Shown piece after piece: positions 9,007 to 16,770 of a stretch of DNA of 34,654 nt. The translations under genes and the position numbers were made by a program. Under the pieces are notes generated by a model. It saw nothing but the letters and a program-made list of their open reading frames with translations. It was not told where the DNA came from and searched no databases. Source of the DNA: Bradyrhizobium sp. (GTDB lineage Bacteria; Pseudomonadota; Alphaproteobacteria; Rhizobiales; Xanthobacteraceae); the NCBI RefSeq assembly GCF_004799445.1, contig NZ_SSNA01000130.1, forward strand, positions 1 to 34,654. Direction: 5' to 3'. How positions within the stretch are numbered: position 1 is the first letter of the stretch; every line of letters begins with the position of its first letter.

Positions 9007-9380
9007 CTATTTCTTGGCAAGAGGGTTCGGACCCGTGGGCGCCTCCCGGAGGCTCGCAGAGCGGTTTTCTTGAAGGAATTGTCCCCCGGCGGACGACCTC
9101 ATGCAAGCGTACAATCTTGCGATACGGAATACCGGTTAATTCGCATCTCCTTTGTGCGCCGCAATAGGGCAAAAGCGCGCAGGTGGCCAGCTACCCCGGA
9201 CGCCGAGACCTCAACCCCAGGATGTGAGAAGTGTCCGGACCTTTCGGCGTGGCGGGCCAAAAGTCTTATTGGGAGAGGTTTCACGGCGATGTTACCGTAA
9301 ACACAACCTCGTGGCCGATCTGGCAAGCTTTGGCGCATGGGGGCGAGCTTTGCATCAACGATTTCGGGGAGCGATCCAAC
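9007..9380. promoter_or_regulatory. divergent intergenic region, response regulator / MFS transporter
   Basis: 374 bp without a supported gene. A reading frame runs from a GTG at 9231 into the transporter, but its 50 residues look non-native and a good ribosome binding site (GGGGAG, 9366-9371) precedes the ATG at 9381. The stretch 9118-9145 has inverted ends TGCGA/TCGCA 18 bp apart and could be a regulator site; no confident -35/-10 pair was found. Confidence 0.5.
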
Positions 9381-11045
9381 ATGTCAACAATGGCTGCAAC
9401 GCAGGCGAGAACGGGAGGCATGACGAACGACGAACGTTTCGTCATTCTCGCTTCATCGCTCGGTACCGTTTTCGAGTGGTATGATTTCTATCTCTACGGA
9501 TCGCTCGCCAGCATTATCGGCGCGCAGTTTTTCTCGGCCTATCCGCCGGCGACGCGCGATATCTTCGCGCTGCTGGCTTTCGCCGCCGGCTTTCTGGTGC
9601 GGCCCTTCGGCGCCATCGTCTTCGGGCGCATCGGCGATATCGTCGGACGCAAATACACCTTCCTGGTCACGATCCTGATCATGGGTCTGTCGACCTTCAT
9701 CGTCGGCCTGTTGCCGAACGCCGCAACCATCGGCTTTGCCGCACCGGTCATTCTGATCGGCTTGCGTCTGGCGCAGGGTCTCGCGCTCGGCGGCGAGTAT
9801 GGCGGAGCCGCCACCTATGTGGCCGAGCACGCGCCGCAGGGCAAACGCGGCTATTACACTTCGTTCATTCAGACCACCGCGACGCTCGGCCTGTTCCTCT
9901 CGCTGCTGGTGATCCTGTTCACGCGCACCGCGATCGGCGAGGCCGATTTCGCCGCCTGGGGCTGGCGTATTCCGTTCCTGGTGTCGGTTGTTCTGCTCGG
10001 TGTCTCGGTCTGGATCCGGCTGCGCCTGAATGAATCGCCGGTGTTCCAGAAGATGAAGGATGAAGGCAAGGGCTCGAAAGCGCCGCTTACCGAAGCCTTC
10101 GCCAACTGGAGCAATGCCAAGATTGTCATTCTGGCGCTGATCGGCGGCACCATGGGCCAGGGCGTGGTCTGGTACACCGGCCAGTTCTACGCGCTGTTCT
10201 TCCTGCAATCGATCCTCAAGGTCGATGGCTATACCGCCAACCTGCTGATTGCATGGTCGCTGGTGTTCGGCACCGGCTTCTTCATCGTGTTCGGCGCGTT
10301 GTCGGACAAGATCGGCCGCAAGCCGATCATCTTGGCGGGCTGCCTGATCGCGGCGCTGACCTTCTTCCCGATCTTCCGGATGATCTCGACCAACGCCAAC
10401 CCGGCGCTGGAAAAGGCCATCGAGGCGACCAAGGTCGAAGTCGTCGCCGATCCCGCAGGCTGCGGCGATCTGTTCAACCCGGTCGGCACCCGCGTGTTCA
10501 CCGCGCCCTGCGACACCGCCCGCGCCTTCCTGGCGCAGTCGTCGGTCAAGTATTCGACCGTGGCCGGTGCCGCGGGTTCCGGGGTGAAGGTCACCTTCAA
10601 CGGCAAGGAAGTGCCTTACACGGACGCCAAGACCTCCAACCCGGCGGTCACCGCCGCCATCGCGGCGGCGGGCTATCCCAAGGCCGGCGATCCGGCCATC
10701 GTGAAGATGTCAAACCCCTTCGACATCTTCAGACCGCAGGTCGCGGCTGTGATCGGACTGCTGTTCATCCTGGTGATCTTTGTCACCATGGTGTACGGGC
10801 CGATCGCAGCGATGCTGGTCGAACTATTCCCGACCAAGATCCGCTACACTTCGATGTCGTTGCCCTATCACATCGGCAACGGCTGGTTCGGCGGGTTGTT
10901 GCCGGCAACCTCGTTCGCGATCGTGGCCTCGACCGGCGATATCTATGCCGGCCTTTGGTATCCGATCATCTTCGCGGCCATCACCGCGGTTGTCGGTTTC
11001 CTGTTCCTGCCGGAAACCAAGGACGTCGATATCAAGACGAACTAG
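9381..11045 (+). CDS. MFS transporter, metabolite:H+ symporter (MHS) type
   Basis: A 554-residue inner-membrane secondary transporter. The N-terminus after a short hydrophilic leader, SSLGTVFEWYDFYLYGSL, is the signature of the MHS family (ProP, ShiA, KgtP relatives). Further family motifs are FGAIVFGRIGDIVGRKYTF (loop 2-3), RLAQGLALGGEYGGAATYVAEHAP and GALSDKIGRKPII (loop 8-9). About 12 membrane segments are visible. Unusually, residues ~335-450 form a ~115-residue soluble loop (two cysteines in AGCGDLFNPVGTR...APCD) between late transmembrane helices; this insertion occurs in a subset of proteobacterial MHS proteins. The ATG at 9381 has GGGGAG nine bases upstream. It is a single gene with its own terminator at 11093. 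The substrate cannot be assigned; a dicarboxylate, osmolyte or aromatic acid are all possible. Confidence 0.9.
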   Translation: MSTMAATQARTGGMTNDERFVILASSLGTVFEWYDFYLYGSLASIIGAQFFSAYPPATRDIFALLAFAAGFLVRPFGAIVFGRIGDIVGRKYTFLVTILIMGLSTFIVGLLPNAATIGFAAPVILIGLRLAQGLALGGEYGGAATYVAEHAPQGKRGYYTSFIQTTATLGLFLSLLVILFTRTAIGEADFAAWGWRIPFLVSVVLLGVSVWIRLRLNESPVFQKMKDEGKGSKAPLTEAFANWSNAKIVILALIGGTMGQGVVWYTGQFYALFFLQSILKVDGYTANLLIAWSLVFGTGFFIVFGALSDKIGRKPIILAGCLIAALTFFPIFRMISTNANPALEKAIEATKVEVVADPAGCGDLFNPVGTRVFTAPCDTARAFLAQSSVKYSTVAGAAGSGVKVTFNGKEVPYTDAKTSNPAVTAAIAAAGYPKAGDPAIVKMSNPFDIFRPQVAAVIGLLFILVIFVTMVYGPIAAMLVELFPTKIRYTSMSLPYHIGNGWFGGLLPATSFAIVASTGDIYAGLWYPIIFAAITAVVGFLFLPETKDVDIKTN

Positions 11046-11092
11046 CTCTCGCGCCGGCGGCGACCGCCGCCGGACGGGACTGACACGACAAG

Positions 11093-11127
11093 CCGGCCGC
11101 GGATCGCTCCGCGGCCGGTTTTGTTTT
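11093..11127 (+). terminator. rho-independent terminator after the MFS gene
   Basis: Perfect 11-bp stem (CCGGCCGCGGA, 11093-11103, and its complement at 11108-11118), 4-nt loop TCGC, then TTTTGTTTT. It lies 48 nt after the transporter stop and before the convergent yjbQ. Confidence 0.88.
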
Positions 11128-11132
11128 CGGTC

Positions 11133-11181
11133 GAGCGCGATCGGCAAAAGTGGACACCGGCTTCGCCGTCCGATCGCGCCC
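11133..11181 (+). repeat. short palindromic intergenic repeat, copy A
   Basis: Inverted arms GCGCGATCGG (11135-11144) and its exact complement (11170-11179) flank a 25-nt centre containing CAAAAGTGGACACCGG. The centre and outline recur at 18190-18239 and 25711-25757. This matches the dispersed Bradyrhizobium-type palindromic repeats. It lies between convergent genes. Confidence 0.75.
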
Positions 11182-11236
11182 TAAAGATATTGCAAGGCGC
11201 ATGACCTTGCCGCCAGACCGCTGACACCCTGGCGGA

Positions 11237-11710
11237 TCATGCGCTCGCCCCGATGAATTGCAGCACGATCTCGCGGCGATGCCCGCGCTGACGATGTTCG
11301 ATCAGGTAGATCGCCTGCCACGTTCCCAGCATGAGTTCACCCTTGATGATCGGGATCTGCAGCGAGGTCGTCGTCAGCATGGTCTTGACATGCGCGGGCA
11401 TGTCATCGGGCCCTTCGGTGTCGTGGCGCCATCCGGCGTCCTCCGGCGCCAGCCGATCGAGCGCGGTAATCAAATCCGCAAGCACCGACGGATCGGCGTT
11501 TTCCTGGATTGTCAGCGACGCCGAGGTATGGCGGATGAAGAGCGTCACCAGGCCGTCGATGGCACCGGCGTCCCGCACAAAACCGGCTATCTCGGCGGTC
11601 AAGTCGACGAAGCCGCGTCCGGAAGTCTGAACCGCGAGCAGCGAGGTTACGATCGCGTTGGCGCTGACGGTGGACAACGGAGAACGCGAGAGCGATTTTG
11701 GTGACGTCAT
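11237..11710 (-). CDS. YjbQ/UPF0047 family protein
   Basis: A 157-residue member of the YjbQ (UPF0047) family, which has been described as having weak secondary thiamine-phosphate synthase activity; its real cellular role is unclear. Family signatures: FIRHTSASLTIQENADPSV (~60-78), WRHDTEGPDDMPAHVKTML (~98-116), PIIKGELMLGTWQAIYLIEHR (~123-143). The histidines and glutamates in these segments form the putative metal/active site. The N-terminus is about 15-20 residues longer than the minimal family; ATG at 11710 is used because no better internal start is evident before LAVQTSGRGFVDLT. It is convergent with the MFS gene and 63 nt downstream of the coiled-coil protein gene on the same strand, so possibly co-transcribed. 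Confidence 0.88.
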   Translation of the reverse strand: MTSPKSLSRSPLSTVSANAIVTSLLAVQTSGRGFVDLTAEIAGFVRDAGAIDGLVTLFIRHTSASLTIQENADPSVLADLITALDRLAPEDAGWRHDTEGPDDMPAHVKTMLTTTSLQIPIIKGELMLGTWQAIYLIEHRQRGHRREIVLQFIGASA

Positions 11711-11773
11711 GAACTCTGTCTCTCCGTCGGCCCGCCGGAACCAGGGACGACACGCGGAAGGAATATGGCGGCC

Positions 11774-12331
11774 TCAGATCTTGCCGCTAAAGTCCTTCTG
11801 CATCCGGTTGGCCATCTCGACCAGCCGCCGCCATGCCTGCTCCAGAAACGACATCACACGATCCATGTCGCGGTCGCTCGGCAATGGAATTTCGATTTTG
11901 CGCTCACCCTCGGCCACCTTCGGCTCGGGCTTCTTGAGCGAGTCCGTTTTCGGCAGCGGTTCATCGATCTTGCCGGTGACGGTGGGCCCACGCGCCGCCA
12001 GCTCGGCCTTGAGTTTTTCCAGCTCTTTCCTGGATGCTTCATTCTCCGCCTGCAGCCGGCCGATTTCCGCATCGAGCGCCGCGCGTTCGTCGGGCACGGC
12101 ATAGCAGGCCCAGCCCGCGCCGGCGTTGCTGCAGGTCGAAACGGCGCCGGTGCGGGTATCCAGCCGGATCACGCCATCGGGCACCGGTGACAGCGTGTAG
12201 CGGCCGTTCTCGTCGTCGGACAGCGATTGCGCGGCGACATTGCCGATTCCGCCAAGGCAAAAAACCGACCAGGAAATCAACGCCGCAACGGCGGTGATGG
12301 TGATTTTCGAGGGCGATGTCGCTATGCTCAT
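11774..12331 (-). CDS. exported coiled-coil protein of unknown function
   Basis: 185 residues, not matched to a named family. Residues ~10-35 are a signal sequence or membrane anchor (ITAVAALISWSVFCLGGIGNVAAQS) with a good cleavage site after VAA. The next ~45 residues (RYTLSPVPDGVIRLDTRTGAVSTC...WACYAVPDERAALD) contain two cysteines that may pair in the periplasm. Residues ~85-113 are a clear heptad coiled coil (EIGRLQAENEASRKELEKLKAEL). A proline/charged linker and an amphipathic end (MDRVMSFLEQAWRRLVEMANRMQKDF) follow. The layout suggests an envelope scaffold conserved in this group. It lies in a minus-strand run with yjbQ and the isomerase gene; no functional link is evident. Confidence 0.8.
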   Translation of the reverse strand: MSIATSPSKITITAVAALISWSVFCLGGIGNVAAQSLSDDENGRYTLSPVPDGVIRLDTRTGAVSTCSNAGAGWACYAVPDERAALDAEIGRLQAENEASRKELEKLKAELAARGPTVTGKIDEPLPKTDSLKKPEPKVAEGERKIEIPLPSDRDMDRVMSFLEQAWRRLVEMANRMQKDFSGKI

Positions 12332-12388
12332 GGGGTACTCCGCCTCAAGGCCTATTGGGTCTTCCTCGTTCTGATCCTGCCCCTGATC

Positions 12389-13012
12389 CTAAACTTGCGA
12401 ACGATAGGGCGCGCGACCGGATTTCAACGCGTCGACGAGCAATTCGATCCGGTCCTGTCCCCAGAATACCTCGCCATCCAGCACATAGGCCGGCGAACCG
12501 AAGACGTCGGCGGCCAGCGCGTCCTGGCGGTTCTGCTCGTAAATCTTGCCGATCTCATCGGTCGCTGAACGCTCCACCAACTGCTTGCCGGGAAGTCCGG
12601 AATCGTCGGCCAGTTTGACCAGGGTCGCGGCATCCGCCAGATTAAGCTGGTCTTCCCACACTGCGGCATAGGCCCGGCGCAGGAACGGATCGGGATCGTG
12701 GCCGGCCTCGATCGCCGCGACCACGACACCGTCGGCCAGCCGCGCGTTGAAGGGCCAGTTGGCCGGCTGAAGATGAAATGTCAGGCCGCGCCTGTCGCGC
12801 CAGCGCTGCAACTCAACCATACGATAGCGCTGCCGCACCGGATGCCGCTTCAGCAAGGGCAGCCCGCCGGTTTCCGAAAACAAGTCCACCAGTACCACGG
12901 GCTTGTGATTGACCTTGAGGTCGTAGGTGCTGACGACTTCCCGGAACAATTTGTGCCCGATATAGGCCCACGGCGATTGAAGCGAGAAATAATAGTCGAT
13001 CTGACGCGACAT
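12389..13012 (-). CDS. DsbA-fold 2-hydroxychromene-2-carboxylate isomerase family protein
   Basis: 207 residues of the thioredoxin-fold, kappa-GST-like HCCA isomerase family, which isomerises 2-hydroxychromene-2-carboxylate in naphthalene-type degradation; most family members have untested substrates. It begins QIDYYFSLQSPWAYIGHKLF, where S13 of SPW is at the active-site serine position. The cis-proline segment AADVFGSPAYVLDGEVFWGQDRIELL is near the C-terminus, as expected. The reading frame extends 21 residues further upstream (to 13075), but the ATG at 13012 has GGGAGA about 6 nt before it and matches the usual family N-terminus. It uses glutathione in characterised members. Stand-alone or loosely grouped with flanking minus-strand genes. 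Confidence 0.87.
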   Translation of the reverse strand: MSRQIDYYFSLQSPWAYIGHKLFREVVSTYDLKVNHKPVVLVDLFSETGGLPLLKRHPVRQRYRMVELQRWRDRRGLTFHLQPANWPFNARLADGVVVAAIEAGHDPDPFLRRAYAAVWEDQLNLADAATLVKLADDSGLPGKQLVERSATDEIGKIYEQNRQDALAADVFGSPAYVLDGEVFWGQDRIELLVDALKSGRAPYRSQV

Positions 13013-13102
13013 GTGGTCTCCCGGGAATATCTGGTAATCTGTGGCCATCCCAACAGACCCGCCAGCATGATGCAAGATCGATCACCGGCAGGTATTTTAG
13101 AT

Positions 13103-13139
13103 GGAGCCGGGGAATCTTTTTCATCGGAGCCGGGGAATC
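13103..13139. repeat. two direct copies of a 14-bp unit
   Basis: GGAGCCGGGGAATC occurs at 13103-13116 and again at 13126-13139 (23-bp period). It lies in the 266-bp stretch 13013-13278 between two minus-strand genes, where I find no supportable gene. Confidence 0.6.
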
Positions 13140-13278
13140 CGGCACCGTTGTCCGCGCCACATTCGCCGCAGCCATCCGTCGTTCGGGAAAAGCTGGTGAA
13201 CCAGCGCTGCGCGCTCGTGCTGCTGCAGGATGCCGGAAGCCACGCCAAACGCAAGCAGCCACGCTTCTAGCTCGACCG

Positions 13279-13719
13279 CTAGGATCGGGAGACGACTTGC
13301 TCCAGCCTTCCGAGAATGCGCGGCCAGCCTCCGCCCATGCCGCGATAGCCAGCATCGTCCTGCGGCCGAAAACCGGACTGTTCCATCCGGACATGCGTTC
13401 CGCTCTCGATTGGGGTCAGCGTCCAGATCACGATCGTCCTCAGGCCATCCAGCGCCTGATCCCCGGAAGCGTTCCAGCTATAGACCAGGCGTTGGTGCGG
13501 TTTCACCTCCAGGACCTCGCAATCGGTGACCCCGTTCCAGCCATGGATGGGCGCGGCGCGAAGATTGAACCTGTGGCCGACGATCGGCTGGAAATCGTTC
13601 TTCATCAGCCAGGCCTCGATCAGCGGCGCTTGCGTCAGCGCGCGCCAGACCTTTTCCGGCGGATGCGACATCTCGCGTTCGACGACGATGGTCCGCGCGG
13701 CAGGGGCAAGTTCAGGCAT
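13279..13719 (-). CDS. SRPBCC/AHSA1-family protein
   Basis: 146 residues of the START-like SRPBCC fold (AHSA1, activator of Hsp90 ATPase C-terminal-like), small hydrophobic-ligand cavity proteins. Visible landmarks: TIVVEREMSHPPEKVWRALT (10-29), PLIEAWLMKNDFQPIVGHRF, EVLEVKPHQRLVYSW, and GTHVRMEQSGFRPQDDAGYRGMGGGWPRIL. Such genes commonly sit directly behind an ArsR-family repressor gene in rhizobia, with the two overlapping; here only a shrunken ArsR remnant is left (13722-13840). A promoter with a dyad operator lies at 13847-13875. The ligand and role are unknown; expression may be unregulated now. Confidence 0.88.
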   Translation of the reverse strand: MPELAPAARTIVVEREMSHPPEKVWRALTQAPLIEAWLMKNDFQPIVGHRFNLRAAPIHGWNGVTDCEVLEVKPHQRLVYSWNASGDQALDGLRTIVIWTLTPIESGTHVRMEQSGFRPQDDAGYRGMGGGWPRILGRLEQVVSRS

Positions 13720-13721
13720 CG

Positions 13722-13840
13722 ATCCATCCTGTTCAGCAGGTCTTCGAGGGCATCGAACCGGTCGCGCCAGCCGCCCGGAAATGGCGCGCCGGTTGGGGAT
13801 GGCCGCGCGCCCCGAAGACCGTGTCCGCCGGGTTGTGCAT
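13722..13840 (-). pseudogene. remnant of an ArsR-family repressor gene
   Basis: Reading from ATG at 13840 gives MHNPADTVFGA (13840-13808), the usual start of ArsR regulators paired with SRPBCC genes, and then loses similarity. In another frame, 13772-13722 reads GWRDRFDALEDLLNRMD, the usual end of the same proteins just before the SRPBCC start. The ~75-residue centre with the winged helix (expected ADPTRRAI... and VSQPAVSKHL) is absent, and the two ends are out of frame; the C-terminal frame also lacks its stop and runs into the SRPBCC gene. I read this as internal deletion of an ancestral ~100-residue ArsR gene. The family match is from memory. Confidence 0.6.
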
Positions 13841-13846
13841 ATAATC

Positions 13847-13875
13847 CCATAACCTTATGGTTATGGATTTGTCAA
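13847..13875 (-). promoter_or_regulatory. promoter with dyad operator for the SRPBCC gene
   Basis: On the minus strand a consensus -35 TTGACA (13875-13870) is followed 17-18 bp later by a TATGGG/TTATGG-like -10. A perfect dyad with arms CCATAACC / GGTTATGG and 4-nt centre (13847-13866) overlaps the spacer and -10, the expected place for an ArsR-type repressor. It lies directly ahead of the broken arsR remnant. Confidence 0.6.
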
Positions 13876-13972
13876 GCGGGCCGCCGCGGGCAGCTCAATT
13901 TTGCCAATCCCGTATCCAGCTGTTGCAGTGCGGCGATCGCCCTACAGCGAACTGGCGGGAATTCAAATAAGG

Positions 13973-13993
13973 CTAGTTAAATCAATCAACTAG
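13973..13993. repeat. inverted repeat upstream of atp promoter
   Basis: CTAGTT (13973-13978) and AACTAG (13988-13993) with a 9-nt AT-rich spacer, ending 17 nt before the atp -35. It could be a regulator site or chance. Confidence 0.35.
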
Positions 13994-14010
13994 ATGGTTG
14001 TGACGCAATC

Positions 14011-14039
14011 TTGACTTGATTAGATGCGGTCAGTATGGT
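14011..14039 (+). promoter_or_regulatory. sigma-70-type promoter of the atp F0 operon
   Basis: TTGACT (14011-14016), 17-bp spacer, TATGGT (14034-14039), giving a start near 14046 and a ~63-nt leader before the atpI ATG. Confidence 0.62.
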
Positions 14040-14108
14040 CCGCGCGGCTTTTGAGGGTGACGGGGCGTCGTTTCCATCCACCGCAGCATCGTTTCGGGTC
14101 TCCGCAGC

Positions 14109-14486
14109 ATGGCGCAAGGCACGAAAGACGGCGAAGATGGAAGCGGCAACAAATCGTCTTCCGACGAGGCTGCGCTTTCCGCAAGGCTCGGAAGTCTGGA
14201 TCACCGGTTGTCCGAAATTCGGGGCAGCCGAGAAGTCAGGACTGACCAACCCGAGGCTGGAAGTGGAGACGGCGCCGCCAGAAGCTCGGCAATGGCACGC
14301 GGTTTCCAGCTTTCTTCGGAGTTGATCGCCGGCGTTGTCGTCGGAGCGCTGATGGGCTGGGGTTTCGACCGTTTGCTGTCGACATCACCCTTCGGGCTGA
14401 TCGTGTTCGTCCTGCTCGGTTTCGTGGCCGGCGTGCTGAACGTGATCAGATCGGCGGGTGTTGCTCCGGACAGAACCGGCCGCTAA
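14109..14486 (+). CDS. atpI: F0F1 ATP synthase accessory protein AtpI
   Basis: 125 residues. The N-terminal ~60 are hydrophilic and charged (DEAALSARLGSLDHRLSEI), and the C-terminal half has two membrane helices: SSELIAGVVVGALMGWGFDRLL and FGLIVFVLLGFVAGVLNVIRS. This is the layout of alphaproteobacterial AtpI, a small membrane protein encoded first in the F0 operon and thought to help assemble the c-ring or import Mg2+. The promoter at 14011 is 70 nt upstream. Its stop is 68 nt before the atpB start. A shorter version starting MARGFQLSSEL (14292) is possible but the long form is the common one. Confidence 0.88.
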   Translation: MAQGTKDGEDGSGNKSSSDEAALSARLGSLDHRLSEIRGSREVRTDQPEAGSGDGAARSSAMARGFQLSSELIAGVVVGALMGWGFDRLLSTSPFGLIVFVLLGFVAGVLNVIRSAGVAPDRTGR

Positions 14487-14553
14487 TAAAACGCCGGATG
14501 ATGTGATTGCAGAACGCCGGCGTGGCCGGCGGTACCGAAGAGATGCCGCGCGG

Positions 14554-15303
14554 ATGATCGATCCGATCGAACAGTTCCACATCGAAAAGCTCTTCACGAT
14601 TGGCCACATCGGCAATCAGGAGATCGTTTTCACCAATTCCTCCGCCTACATGTTCGGGTCGGTGGCGCTGATTTCGCTGCTGATGATCGGCGGCGTCGCC
14701 GGACGGCAACTGGTGCCCGGGCGCATCCAATCGGTTGCGGAAATCTGCTACGAATTCGTCGCCAGTACCGTTCGAGGCAATGCCGGCAAGGAAGGAATGA
14801 AGTTCTTTCCGCTGGTGTTCTCGTTGTTCATGTTCATCGCCGTATCGAACATGATCGGGGTCATTCCCTATAATTTCACCATCGCCAGCCACCTCATCGT
14901 CACGTTCGTGCTGGCGATGTTGGTGTTTCTGACGGTGCTGATCTACGGGTTCTACAAGAATGGCCTGAAGTTCTTCAAATTATTCGTTCCGTCGGGCATT
15001 CCGATCTTCATCTTGCCGCTGGTCGTGTTCATCGAGGTGTTCTCGTTCTTCCTGCGGCCAATCTCACACTCGGTGCGTCTGTTCGCCAACATGCTCGCGG
15101 GCCATATCGCATTGGCGGTGTTCGCAAGCTTCATTCCGCTGCTGGCAGGCCTTGGCATTGCCGGTTACCTCGGCGCGGTGTTGCCGCTCGGCATGGTGAT
15201 CGCGCTGACCGCGCTTGAACTGCTGGTCGCCTTCCTCCAGGCCTACGTCTTCACCATCCTCACCGTCATCTACATCAACGATGCTATCCATCCGGGCCAC
15301 TGA
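14554..15303 (+). CDS. atpB: F0F1 ATP synthase subunit a
   Basis: 249-residue membrane subunit that, with the c-ring, forms the proton half-channels. It begins MIDPIEQFHIEKLFTI, as in related species; the upstream in-frame extension to 14458 overlaps atpI and is not used. Five or six hydrophobic helices are visible. The essential arginine is R175 in SHSVRLFANMLAGH, within the most conserved helix. The C-terminal helix ends ELLVAFLQAYVFTILTVIYINDAIHPGH, which is typical. It is followed by atpE after 39 nt. Full length. Confidence 0.97.
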   Translation: MIDPIEQFHIEKLFTIGHIGNQEIVFTNSSAYMFGSVALISLLMIGGVAGRQLVPGRIQSVAEICYEFVASTVRGNAGKEGMKFFPLVFSLFMFIAVSNMIGVIPYNFTIASHLIVTFVLAMLVFLTVLIYGFYKNGLKFFKLFVPSGIPIFILPLVVFIEVFSFFLRPISHSVRLFANMLAGHIALAVFASFIPLLAGLGIAGYLGAVLPLGMVIALTALELLVAFLQAYVFTILTVIYINDAIHPGH

Positions 15304-15342
15304 TCCGGCCTCACTACCAAACCTCAAGAAGGAGTTCGTTTC

Positions 15343-15570
15343 ATGGATCCGATTGCCGCGAAGTACATTGGCGCTGGTATTGCCTGCATTGGCATGGGTG
15401 GCGCTGGCGCAGGCGTGGGCATCATCTTCGGCAATTATCTCGCCGCTGCGGTGCGCAATCCTTCGGCCGCACAGGGCCAGTTCGGCAACCTGATTTTCGG
15501 TTTCGCCGTGACCGAAGCGCTCGGCATCTTCTCGCTGCTGATTGCGCTGCTGCTGCTGTTTGCGCTCTGA
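15343..15570 (+). CDS. atpE: F0F1 ATP synthase subunit c
   Basis: 75-residue hairpin proteolipid of the rotating c-ring. Helix 1 has the glycine repeat [14 protein letters not shown]; the polar loop has RNP (38-40); helix 2 carries the proton-binding carboxylate E58 in [28 protein letters not shown] lies about 9 nt before the ATG, the strongest ribosome binding site of the operon, as expected for the subunit needed in many copies. Confidence 0.97.
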   Translation: MDPIAAKYIGAGIACIGMGGAGAGVGIIFGNYLAAAVRNPSAAQGQFGNLIFGFAVTEALGIFSLLIALLLLFAL

Positions 15571-15635
15571 TCCATCACCGATCTGGACGTTGAGATTCGA
15601 GGGTAGAGTCTCAATCGGCCGAACAGGAGAAGCCC

Positions 15636-16193
15636 GTGGCTGAAAGTCATGGCGGCGCCAAGGGCGCGGCAGCCCATACCGAGGCGGAAGGCGGCCACAA
15701 AGCCCCCTTCCCGCCGTTCCAGAAGGACACCTTTGCTTCCCAGCTGGTGTCGCTGGTGATCGCGTTTGTCGCGCTGTATCTGATCGTCTCGCGAATTGCG
15801 CTGCCGCGCGTCGGCAGCCTGCTCGACGAGCGCCAGAACAAGATCGAGGGCGATCTGGCCGAAGCGCAAAAGCTGAAGGACGCCTCCGACAGCGCGCTGA
15901 AAGCCTATGAAAACGAGCTGGCGGCGGCGCGTTCGCGCGCGCAGGCGATCAGCGCCGAGACCCGCGAGAAACTGAACGCGACATCGGAAGCCGAGCGCAA
16001 GAAGCTGGAACAGCGGCTGTCGGTCAAACTTGCCGACGCTGAAAAAACCATCGCATCGACGCGCGAGACGGCGATGAGCAACGTCCGCGGCATCGCCGCG
16101 GATGCGGCCGCCGCCATCGTGCAGCGGCTCACCGGCGTTTTGCCCGACGGCACGTCGGTGGACCGCGCCGTTGACGCGTCCTTGAAGGGATAA
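15636..16193 (+). CDS. atpG: F0F1 ATP synthase subunit b'
   Basis: 185-residue peripheral-stalk subunit. Residues 1-30 are hydrophilic and His-rich, residues ~35-55 form the single membrane helix ([26 protein letters not shown]), and the rest is a long alpha-helical coiled coil. GTG at 15636 is the start, with AGGAGAAG just upstream. Photosynthetic and other alphaproteobacteria carry b and b' as two diverged genes and this is the longer, first one; the symbols atpG, atpF2 and atpX are all in use for b'. Its stop is 5 nt before the atpF start. Confidence 0.93.
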   Translation: MAESHGGAKGAAAHTEAEGGHKAPFPPFQKDTFASQLVSLVIAFVALYLIVSRIALPRVGSLLDERQNKIEGDLAEAQKLKDASDSALKAYENELAAARSRAQAISAETREKLNATSEAERKKLEQRLSVKLADAEKTIASTRETAMSNVRGIAADAAAAIVQRLTGVLPDGTSVDRAVDASLKG

Positions 16194-16198
16194 GCTTG

Positions 16199-16684
16199 AT
16201 GTTCGCCGAACCGGAATTCTGGGTCGCCGTTGCCTTCGTCATCCTGATGGGCGTGTTCGTCTATTTCGGCATCCACCGCACGGTGCTGACGACGCTCGAT
16301 CACCGCAGCAACCGCATCAAGGCCGAACTCGACGACGCCCGCCGTCTCAAGGACGAAGCCGCAAAATTGCTCGCGGAATATAAAGCGCGTCACGCCACCG
16401 CCGAGCGCGAGGCCGAGGACATCATCGCTTCGGCGAAAGCCGAGGCCGAGCGCATCGCTTCCGAGGCCAAGACCAAGATGGAAGATTTTGTCGCGCGGCG
16501 CACCAAGACCGCCGAGAACAAGATCGCGCTGGCCGAGGCACAGGCGCTGGCCGACGTGCGTGCCGCCGCGGCCAACGCGGCCGTGACGGCGGCGTCCACC
16601 ATCCTGTCGCAGACCGTCAAGGGTCCGATCGCCGAAGATCTGCTGGCCAAAGGCATTACGGAAGTCCGCGAAAAGCTGAACTGA
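16199..16684 (+). CDS. atpF: F0F1 ATP synthase subunit b
   Basis: 161-residue peripheral-stalk subunit: a membrane helix at residues ~6-26 ([20 protein letters not shown]), then continuous heptad coiled coil ([35 protein letters not shown]). A TTG three nt... one codon upstream (16196) is also in frame, but ATG at 16199 has AAGGGA eight bases before it. It is the last gene of the F0 operon; a strong terminator follows. The F1 genes (atpHAGDC) are not in the window, consistent with the split arrangement of this lineage. Confidence 0.95.
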   Translation: MFAEPEFWVAVAFVILMGVFVYFGIHRTVLTTLDHRSNRIKAELDDARRLKDEAAKLLAEYKARHATAEREAEDIIASAKAEAERIASEAKTKMEDFVARRTKTAENKIALAEAQALADVRAAAANAAVTAASTILSQTVKGPIAEDLLAKGITEVREKLN

Positions 16685-16711
16685 CCGACGCCGGTTCGAA
16701 AAATGCCCAAG

Positions 16712-16743
16712 AGCCGGTGCGATTCATGCGCGCCGGCTTTTTT
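16712..16743 (+). terminator. rho-independent terminator of the atp operon
   Basis: 10-bp stem (16712-16721 with 16729-16738, one G-T pair), 7-nt loop ATTCATG, and a run of six T (16738-16743), 28 nt after the atpF stop. Confidence 0.88.
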
Positions 16744-16770
16744 GCTGCACCGCGCGACGACAACGCCGCC

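Noticed and set aside
9231..9380. 50-residue N-terminal extension of the MFS transporter from a GTG
   Set aside because: ATG at 9381 has a good ribosome binding site and starts directly before the family's first helix.
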